From an uncultured Cellvibrio sp. (GTDB lineage: Bacteria > Pseudomonadota > Gammaproteobacteria > Pseudomonadales > Cellvibrionaceae): a stretch of 22,464 bases of DNA. Both the position numbers and the translations under genes were made by a program. This document shows, piece after piece, positions 17,301-22,464 of this stretch (the stretch's first letter is position 1; each line of letters begins with the position of its first letter). The notes beneath the pieces were generated by a model. The model saw nothing but the letters and a program-made list of their open reading frames with translations. It had not been told where the DNA came from and made no database searches. Location: the NCBI GenBank assembly GCA_946481735.1, contig CAMLOU010000072.1:1-22464 (forward strand), in the 5' to 3' direction.

Positions 17301-18016
17301 GGCGCGTATTCGCTGGCGGCGAAGAAGATGTCGTTGCCTACGGTGAAGGCGCGGGCGCTGAGTTGTTTGCATAGGGCGTCGGCGTCGCCGCTGGTGTGGA
17401 TGGAGACGCGGGAAAAATCGGCGTGTAGTTTGCCTTCCATTTCCTGGCGGACGTCGTCGGCCATGGGGTTTCCCTGGCCGCGCAGGGATTCGATTTTTTG
17501 TTCGGTTTCGTCGGCGACGACAGGGGTTTCGGGTGATGCGGCTTCTGCATCGGTTTCAGTCGTCGTGGGCCCTTCTTCCTGTCGGTGAAGTTTTGTTTGT
17601 GCGGTAACGTCCTCTTCTTCCGTGCGTGCAGCTTTCGTATTCAAATTTTCCGCTTCCGCGCGACACAATTTGGTGCGAGCAGTGTCTGGCTCTTCTTCCA
17701 TTCGGGACATTTTGGTTTGCAGGGATTGTGGTTGCTCTGCATTATTCTCTGGTTTGGATGAGCCCGGCGGCGCTGTTTCGTCGGTCGTGCGCGCTACACC
17801 TTTCGGCATACGGCTGACTTCGTCGGCCACGCGGTCGGCTTCCTGTTCCTGGGTGTCGCCCGGTGTGCTAACGGCCATCTTGGTCTGCAGGTAGGCTGAG
17901 CGCATCACCTTGCGCTGCGCTGGGGAATCTTTTTTCTCTTCGGCCTGGCGTTGAGCTGTTTTATTGTCGTGACCGCCGGATTTTCCTGAACGCTTTTTTT
18001 GTGCAAGTGTTGCCAT
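14351..18016 (-). CDS. DUF4157 modular protein with HNH-like middle domain, putative eCIS nuclease effector
   Basis: This 1221-residue protein has four visible parts. Residues 1-180 are hydrophilic and low-complexity, with recurring short motifs such as LQTKM, ARTKL and AQTKL, each followed by Arg and Glu runs. Residues about 185-265 are a DUF4157 domain (ADFSRVSIHT, ARAFTVGNDIFF, then HELTH at 250-254 and VVQQSGG), a zinc-peptidase-like motif common in eCIS-linked proteins. Residues about 285-680 hold an HNH-like motif, EADHIVEL with Asp400-His401, then Asn416 and Asn425 (NQTSG). Residues about 680-1221 are beta-rich repeats of ~40 residues (GFSARGDATLDIPGVESG, GFSIGGTFNLSPDAPGIRGG). There is no signal peptide. 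The start at 18016 has AAGGAC 7 nt upstream, 12 bp after the ATPase stop. The DNA for the middle part is AT-rich. I infer an injected nuclease cargo; the nuclease call rests on the motif alone. Confidence 0.85.
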   Translation of the reverse strand: MATLAQKKRSGKSGGHDNKTAQRQAEEKKDSPAQRKVMRSAYLQTKMAVSTPGDTQEQEADRVADEVSRMPKGVARTTDETAPPGSSKPENNAEQPQSLQTKMSRMEEEPDTARTKLCRAEAENLNTKAARTEEEDVTAQTKLHRQEEGPTTTETDAEAASPETPVVADETEQKIESLRGQGNPMADDVRQEMEGKLHADFSRVSIHTSGDADALCKQLSARAFTVGNDIFFAASEYAPTTEAGRKLLVHELTHVVQQSGGLHRKIMRDDIPSTGGSGSSASTVTVGTLQLPRFKATRHSDKYQSRIDQDLLYRPAAYSRSSSIRPAQSWDEEIDASSIASAIQSRIGTQEPGRVAPFIMVPKNDANPNFIRFGSVEQLAERQKRPNWNRSGNGTFYEADHIVELQVNGADDVESNYELLEQDSNQTSGRVIREGIIRTVNGFLRRTSDPEVQAIPEDKRNVDSLKAEYNIKFDAFRGSLSAGRGEYWTKDEIETNYHLNFSRYVSILDPLYPNRGAPFGRWPSGWNARDYVGGASENGGPSRLVIYANRMGGKSKRMDWPVDATPTQRMPFPENTSRRNSWIRGFIAETISFNPQTSNSEAIAGTIQGELFKNNDRLNFNGMRTEIDIYSVPGLPYVVHVDAPSVEAQINAIFSDRSKGVSGASPISVVQAGLDEEGVIVRGKLLPTIPLIRDADIDLIISGDDLSLEKTFASGELNLPSPFNLDNASLTLAISTDSGFLVTGALDFSIDNVGEGQIRASVASAGEDRGFTLAGEFNFDERLFGEGTTAQVRMGYANEQWSMGGTITIPEGKVPGVTSATIDVNYSEGDGFSARGDATLDIPGVESGTIEITQSEEAGFSIGGTFNLSPDAPGIRGGSISVTLRERPDGTGYALSATGEAQPDIPGINSNLIVSYNDGAFTAEIEADYSRGMLSGRVNAGVTNRSVGEDGQTLSETAEPDNPLIVYGGGSLSLQLAPWLQATAGVQFSPNGEITVTGEIGLPDELEIFARREINKSIFNIAVQAPIFPGIVAEIGGGLSATAGIGPGVIDQLRLGVTYNPDHEEDTHITGDAHLNIPANAGLRLSVRAGIGLGITGASATGGLDIGGTLGIEGAAEAGVHVDWTPATGLDIEAEVAVHAQPSFTFDIGGYVSVRALGFSVYDERWEFASYTFGSDYRFGIRLPIHYKEGEPFDISLDDVEFEVPDIDTNQLLRGLIARIA
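15780..17205. other. AT-rich island inside the DUF4157 gene (foreign-looking middle module)
   Basis: Sampled 60-base lines in this stretch are about 32-42% GC (15841, 16141, 16681 and 17101), while flanking lines in the same gene are about 60% (15481 and 17281). The lines at 15721 and 17161 are intermediate, about 50%. The change falls just after the DUF4157 domain on one side and in the first part of the beta-repeat region on the other, and it spans residues about 270-745, including the HNH-like motif. This is the pattern of a replaced toxin domain between conserved ends. Confidence 0.75.
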
Positions 18017-18023
18017 GGTCGGC

Positions 18024-18029
18024 GTCCTT
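18024..18029 (-). promoter_or_regulatory. Ribosome-binding site of the DUF4157 gene
   Basis: On the minus strand AAGGAC lies 7 nt before ATG 18016 and overlaps the ATPase stop codon region, supporting this start and coupling to the ATPase gene. Confidence 0.6.
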
Positions 18030-20038
18030 TATTGTGTTGCCAGTGACTGCGCCAGATGTTCAAGTTTGGTGGGGATGGCTTTACCCAGTTTGCGGTACTC
18101 ATCCATCAAGGCGCGCAACAACATGGCAGGAGGAATCGTTTGATTTTCCGTCGTATTGATGTGTGTTGCTGCGGTGAGCACGGCGTTGCGAATAAAGCCG
18201 CCGGGCAATTCGGAATAGCTGGCGAGCAGTTGGCAAAATTGTTCGCCGGGATTTCTCGCACCGAGATGGGATTGCCAGATCAGGTAACGCTCGGCCGCTG
18301 CCGGTGGGATAAATTCAATAATGGCGTCCAGGCGGCGGGTGAACGCTGAATCAATACGGGAACGGCCATTGCTGGTCAGGATTGCAATGCCGGGATGGGT
18401 TTCAATGCGCGTGAGTAAATAATTGGTCAGCATATTGGCAAAACGATCACCTGCGCCACCGGTGTCCGTGCGTTTACCGAATAACGCATCGGCTTCGTCG
18501 AGCAACAATATTGTGTCACTCGCTGCCGCTTCATCTAGCAACAAACCGAGATTTTTTTCTGTCTCGCCGATGTATTTGTTCATCACCGAGGCCAGGTCTA
18601 CCCGATACAAGGGTGCGCCGAGTTGTGTTGCAATGTAACTGGCGGCCAGCGTTTTTCCTGTTCCACTTTCACCCGAAAATAACACACGAATCCCTAGATT
18701 TACCGAGGCCTGGGCCGTGCAGCCCAAATCCTGCCATAAGGTTTCGCGCTTTTTACAACGCTGGATTAATTGGTGTATCTGCTGGTTCACGCCCGCCGGC
18801 AACACCAACGCATGGCTATCCACCTGACGCAACACTGGCTGTGCCAATTGACGTAACCGATGATTCCCCTGATGAAGACGTGAGTTCAGAATATGCTGAC
18901 GCTTAAGCGGTTGTTGTTCGCAAGCTGCCTGGGCTTGTGCCATCTGTGACAGCGTCTGGATACTTGCACCGTCGATCAGCGACGATTCCGCCAGTTCCTG
19001 CGCAAGCTCTGGCGATGACAAATAGTTCTGCCACAATATCTGCCGCTCCTGCAAAGTAAAGCCGGGAATGTCCAGCTCCACCGGCGCTCGCCCCTGCACA
19101 ATACCCTCGTGGCCACAGAGCATCACTTGCGCCATGGTGGCAGCACCGGGCACTTGATAAATCTCCCCTGGACCAAGCACCGGTTCAATGACGGGAAGCC
19201 ATTTGCCGTAGGTGGCGGCAAGGTGTAAAGCTTTGTCACGCGCCCACAACTCCGGGGTGACTTTTATTGGTTGAATATTCAGATAACGGGCCAGCTCGCT
19301 GGCAACATGGACAGCAGTGGCACGCGCACCACGCAGTACAATTGTATGAGCACGACCTAACCGAATGTGCTGCGCAATGATCGCAAGCGATTGTTGCAAG
19401 GCTTCAGGCACCAGCGGCTCATTACCCGTAAGTTGAATCGTGCCGGGCCAGGACACTCTTGCCCCGGTCAATAGCGACCACAATAATCCATCAACCTGTA
19501 AATGGCGCAAAGGCCAGGGCTCATCGCCAACAACCTGAAGCAGGCCCGCATTGACCAAAGGGTGATTAACAAGATCAATCGGCGAGACATCTGCATCAAA
19601 TAGATCATTCAATAACTCACACACAAGATGCAGGCGGGGGCGCGGATGTTGATCCGGTGTTTGTAATTCTGCGAGCGCCAGGTTAAGCCAGTAACTGTTT
19701 TCTACTTCGCCGCACAAGCCGAGCAAAAACAGATCGGCCAGGCCAAGCTGATAATCCTTCAGTACCTGTTGCAGTGGTTCAGATAACCTGAGGTGCTGAA
19801 TGCGCGTATGAGAACGCACCGTTGCCCAGTCGTAACGGGAAAGCTGCCAGTGGCTTGCCAGTTGTTGCGCGTGTTCCGATTGCGTAAAGGTAATGGATGG
19901 CGAGGCGAGTCGAGCGCGGCCGAAATCACTGATGCCTGCCAGAATCCACTGAGAAAAAAACGATTCCTGTTTTGACCGCGCATTGTGCGCTGGCATGGAT
20001 GAGATCCTGACAGTGCTGTTCATGGGTTTGGGTCTCAT
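18029..20038 (-). CDS. AAA+ ATPase of eCIS type (Afp15/Pvc15-like)
   Basis: This is a cytoplasmic ATPase of 669 residues. The C-terminal half is a full AAA+ module. Walker A (GESGTGKT) is at 456-463, followed by the pore-loop-like VMNKYIGETEKNL segment. Walker B (ILLLDEAD) has its DEAD at 514-517. Then come a sensor-1 type TSNGR and an arginine-finger region (DSAFTRRLD). The N-terminal half (about 60-400) resembles the inactive AAA-like region of such ATPases (IVLRGARATAVHVASELARYL, without a P-loop). In Afp and PVC clusters a single ATPase of this two-part form lies near the 3' end of the structural operon and aids particle assembly or stability. The start overlaps the stop of the preceding gene as ATGA and has no good Shine-Dalgarno sequence, so translational coupling is likely; ATG 20023 is an alternative start. 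AAA+ activity is clear, while assignment to eCIS rests on context and size. Confidence 0.88.
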   Translation of the reverse strand: MRPKPMNSTVRISSMPAHNARSKQESFFSQWILAGISDFGRARLASPSITFTQSEHAQQLASHWQLSRYDWATVRSHTRIQHLRLSEPLQQVLKDYQLGLADLFLLGLCGEVENSYWLNLALAELQTPDQHPRPRLHLVCELLNDLFDADVSPIDLVNHPLVNAGLLQVVGDEPWPLRHLQVDGLLWSLLTGARVSWPGTIQLTGNEPLVPEALQQSLAIIAQHIRLGRAHTIVLRGARATAVHVASELARYLNIQPIKVTPELWARDKALHLAATYGKWLPVIEPVLGPGEIYQVPGAATMAQVMLCGHEGIVQGRAPVELDIPGFTLQERQILWQNYLSSPELAQELAESSLIDGASIQTLSQMAQAQAACEQQPLKRQHILNSRLHQGNHRLRQLAQPVLRQVDSHALVLPAGVNQQIHQLIQRCKKRETLWQDLGCTAQASVNLGIRVLFSGESGTGKTLAASYIATQLGAPLYRVDLASVMNKYIGETEKNLGLLLDEAAASDTILLLDEADALFGKRTDTGGAGDRFANMLTNYLLTRIETHPGIAILTSNGRSRIDSAFTRRLDAIIEFIPPAAAERYLIWQSHLGARNPGEQFCQLLASYSELPGGFIRNAVLTAATHINTTENQTIPPAMLLRALMDEYRKLGKAIPTKLEHLAQSLATQ

Positions 20039-21450
20039 ATAGGATTTAACGGTAAGAGATCCGGATCAGTGACATAGTGATACTTGACCACCTGCCCCAG
20101 CCAGGGCTGCCACCCGGGATTGATATCCAACCCCAACAGACGCAAAGGCAGTTGTATCGACGACACATGAAAATACACATTGATGTACGGCAGGCGCTGC
20201 TCAATACGCGCACGCATCTGAAAAAAATCCGCATTCCACTGCAGGTGTTGATGAAAGCGGTGTATTACCTGCGGCGTCAGCTTTTCGGCAAGATGCGCTG
20301 CGGATTGTAAAGCGCCCTCTTCTGCGGGCGTTGCCAGCTGGCTGTCGAAAAATTCCATTAAACCTGCATCCTTACCGCACCCGAGCATATGCGCCATGTG
20401 CTGAATAAGCTGCCAGGGGGCCACCTGGCTTGCCTGGATATCGTCGGTACATTTAGTCAGTAGCAAGGCATTGATCAGGAAAAAAATACCGCCGTACTGG
20501 GTCAGGTAAATGTCATGATCCGGCAAAACGATAGGTTCAACACCGGTTAATGAGGCAGATGAACCTGTGGCGTCGGCAACAAAAACCTGATTTTCCAATC
20601 TCGCAGCGGGAATATAGTTGCTTTCCACCTCAAGCGTTTGAGCAGCGTTTTGCGCGATGTGTTGCTTATCCGCAGATTTTGTATCGCCCTGGATAACGTC
20701 ACAAAACCATTGTTGCCAACGCACTGAAAAATGTCGATCCGATAATTTATGCGGGTAAATTTTCCAGGCGCAGATCAATGAAATTAAAGCGATGACATCA
20801 GCATTATCCAATGCATCACGTTTGAGTGAGATCAGAGTATCAGCCCATTCAGGGAGGATTTTCTGACGCTCTACAGAAAATTGTTCCTGCGGTAAGGTGT
20901 TACTGTTTGATGCGGTGGGCGAATGTCCCTGCCACTGCGTGACAGTACAGAGCTCCCGAAAAATATCGCGAACATTGTCAGGCCCCAATGTTTTAATTAA
21001 TGCGGGTAAACAGCGCGCACGATTCAGACGAAATAACACATCGGGCAAATCAAACACATTTTCCTGCAAGAGATTACGCAATATAGCTGTGGGCGTTGAT
21101 GCAGGGTGGATAAATGTCTGCCAATACCAATGCTGATAGTTATTGCGTAAGAGATCCAGACAAAGGTACACCACTTGTTCAGTGCGGTGACGAAAATAAA
21201 TAATGTCTGCCGTTTGTGCGCCCGGCTGCGAGATATGCACTGCGTTAGCCACCAGCTGATGCGCCATGGCGGCAGCATCTGCACCCAATTGCCACCAGGG
21301 GCCGCGCACGTCAATGCGCCGGATAACCATCAACCTTTCGTCATCCTCTGCTGGCCAGGATTGCGCTTCCAGAGAGTGCAGCAGCGCCTCCCGGTGATGG
21401 ATTGCTCCGCTTAGCGTCATACGTTGAATGGCAACACCACGAGCGTCCAT
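20035..21450 (-). CDS. Conserved eCIS-operon protein of unknown function
   Basis: The product has 471 residues, with no signal peptide and no clear membrane helix. Visible features are an N-terminal VAIQRMTLSG...RLMVIRRIDVRG segment, an IYFRHRTEQVVYLCLDLL followed by YWQTF, and a central IHKLD-like mixed region. A YGGIFFLINALLL stretch lies about residues 310-322, with a final region rich in Leu/Gln and a WQPWLGQVVKYHY end. Proteins with a similar layout (a YFR...Leu helix, a Trp-rich turn, then a GGxFFLxN hydrophobic patch) recur beside the ATPase in eCIS clusters as I recall them, but no function is known to me. It overlaps the ATPase gene by 4 bp and starts 6 bp after the preceding stop, so it is part of the same unit. 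A baseplate or assembly-factor role is possible but unproven. Confidence 0.7.
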   Translation of the reverse strand: MDARGVAIQRMTLSGAIHHREALLHSLEAQSWPAEDDERLMVIRRIDVRGPWWQLGADAAAMAHQLVANAVHISQPGAQTADIIYFRHRTEQVVYLCLDLLRNNYQHWYWQTFIHPASTPTAILRNLLQENVFDLPDVLFRLNRARCLPALIKTLGPDNVRDIFRELCTVTQWQGHSPTASNSNTLPQEQFSVERQKILPEWADTLISLKRDALDNADVIALISLICAWKIYPHKLSDRHFSVRWQQWFCDVIQGDTKSADKQHIAQNAAQTLEVESNYIPAARLENQVFVADATGSSASLTGVEPIVLPDHDIYLTQYGGIFFLINALLLTKCTDDIQASQVAPWQLIQHMAHMLGCGKDAGLMEFFDSQLATPAEEGALQSAAHLAEKLTPQVIHRFHQHLQWNADFFQMRARIEQRLPYINVYFHVSSIQLPLRLLGLDINPGWQPWLGQVVKYHYVTDPDLLPLNPI

Positions 21451-21456
21451 TCCACG

Positions 21457-22464
21457 TTACCTTTTTTTGCCTGGCATCATAAAGCCGGTAACGGTATAAG
21501 CCGTGGAGGGTATTGCATCTTGCGTTACCAGTTGGGTCAAGGTGGCTACTGCACCCTTATCATCAAAATCGTCGATCCTCAGCGTGCCGATCAGGACATT
21601 TGTCGGGCTCACCATTTGCAATAGAGTACCCGGCAAGGCTTCCTTGTTTAGGGTTAAACGCAGCGCCTCGCCAACAACAAATCGCCCCGGTACCGTTGCC
21701 AAATTACCACGTAAAATCTGATCGGGGTCATCCGCTGCGGCGAGCATCAAGGTCGCGCGAATTAAATTGCGCACGGCGGAATGGCTTGTACTGCTGGCGT
21801 TAGTGGTAAGTTGCCGCCACCACCACTGGATTAATTCCACCAGCGTGCGTATACCATTAAGGTCTTTGGCTTCGGCCTGCCCGATGCCCGGCCATTGCGT
21901 GGGTTGCTTTACATTAAGCGTATCCAGTTCAGCGGCTTCGGCCCATTGCAAACGGATAGACGGAGCAACCTTGCGCAATTCTTTCAACAGCGAGTGGGTA
22001 GCCTGGTCCAGTCTATTGCGCTGGGTTTCAGCTAACCCCCGTAGCCGATGGGGTGGACCATTCAACAAATCTTCCAGCGAAAGCAGTTGTGCAGCATTGC
22101 GCTGGTATTCAAGGATGGATGCACTGGGAATAAACGTCTTGTGAAGTAAATCGCTCATCAACATCTGATTCTGATTGCGCAAGCGGCCCAGCTTTACCGA
22201 AACCATCTTGCTGTCCGCCTGATAACTCTGGTTGATGCGATAACCCAGGCGCGCCTGGCGCACACCGAGCATACGTTGCAATTGCGGGCGGGTCGGCAAG
22301 AGTGTGTAATGGTTGTGCAGGCTTACCCAATCATTCATGGAAATATCCAGCACGGCTTCCATAAACACCTGGAGATCTTCCGGCAAATCGATGTCTTCCA
22401 GGGGATAACCCGGCACCAGGTCATCCAGACTGCCGTAGCGCAGGGGTAAAGGCGTTACCGGGCG
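21457..22464 (-). CDS. Unrecognised eCIS-operon protein, C-terminal part (cut by window edge)
   Basis: The frame is open to the end of the window; the GTG at 22416 is internal-looking because the residues before it (LPLRYGSLDDL) read as continuous protein. The visible 335 residues are soluble and mixed alpha/beta. They include DDLVPGYPLEDIDLPE near the visible start, a long Gln/Leu-rich helical region (QNQMLMSDLLHKTFIPS), and a beta-rich C-terminal domain (GRFVVGEALRLTLNKEALPG, NVLIGTLRIDDFDDKGAVATL) before a basic tail. I do not recognise the family. Its coupling to the next gene, 6 bp away, makes it a structural or assembly component of the same system. A baseplate-associated protein is one possibility. 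Confidence 0.7.
   Translation of the reverse strand, partial: RPVTPLPLRYGSLDDLVPGYPLEDIDLPEDLQVFMEAVLDISMNDWVSLHNHYTLLPTRPQLQRMLGVRQARLGYRINQSYQADSKMVSVKLGRLRNQNQMLMSDLLHKTFIPSASILEYQRNAAQLLSLEDLLNGPPHRLRGLAETQRNRLDQATHSLLKELRKVAPSIRLQWAEAAELDTLNVKQPTQWPGIGQAEAKDLNGIRTLVELIQWWWRQLTTNASSTSHSAVRNLIRATLMLAAADDPDQILRGNLATVPGRFVVGEALRLTLNKEALPGTLLQMVSPTNVLIGTLRIDDFDDKGAVATLTQLVTQDAIPSTAYTVTGFMMPGKKR

Noticed and set aside
17196..17588. 130-codon plus-strand frame opposite the DUF4157 domain
   Set aside because: It is Ser/Cys-rich as expected from the reverse of the head region and has no start signal; the minus-strand DUF4157 motif is unambiguous.

Overview
The window looks like a chromosomal segment of a Gram-negative gammaproteobacterium. 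It has a TonB-dependent outer-membrane receptor, a complete Cus/Sil-type tripartite RND copper/silver exporter and secreted proteins with Sec signal peptides. Overall style (about 50-55% GC outside one AT-rich patch, ThuA-domain secreted proteins, TonB receptors) would suit Cellvibrionales-like or related marine/soil Gammaproteobacteria, but no rRNA or housekeeping marker is present, so this placement is only a guess.

Layout. (1) 1-3010, + strand: the 3' end of a secreted protein with an Ig-like module and a ThuA-like domain, then, after a short tandem repeat and a strong hairpin, a BtuB-like TonB-dependent receptor. (2) 3029-3628, - strand: a small secreted Lcl/DUF1566-domain protein convergent with the receptor. 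(3) 3757-13346, + strand: a copper/silver resistance block. It holds a Cu(+)-type P1B ATPase with YHS and heavy-metal-binding N-terminal domains, a small secreted Cys-rich protein overlapping it, and then cusC-, cusB- and cusA-like genes, where the CusB homologue carries a fused C-terminal CusF-like domain. A 14-bp stem-loop follows cusA. After a 343-bp gap comes a membrane DUF305 protein. The ATPase would pump Cu+/Ag+ from cytoplasm to periplasm, and the CusCBA complex would move it on through the outer membrane. No metal-responsive regulator lies in the window.

(4) 13388-22464, - strand, running off the right end: what appears to be the tail of an extracellular contractile injection system (eCIS, Afp/PVC-like) operon. 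In transcription order it holds an unrecognised partial protein, a conserved unknown protein, an AAA+ ATPase of the eCIS type, a 1221-residue DUF4157 protein and a TPR protein. The genes overlap or abut with gaps of 12 bp or less, so they probably form one transcription unit.

The most striking item is the 1221-residue DUF4157 protein. It has an N-terminal cargo-like head (repeated short QTK/EEE motifs plus a DUF4157 domain with HELTH), a middle segment with an HNH-like DHI...N...N motif, and a long beta-rich repetitive C-terminus. The DNA coding for the middle segment is clearly AT-rich (about 32-42% GC in the 60-base lines I counted, against about 60% on either side), as expected for a swapped, horizontally acquired toxin module between conserved ends. 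It is a good candidate for a nuclease effector carried by a contractile injection system.
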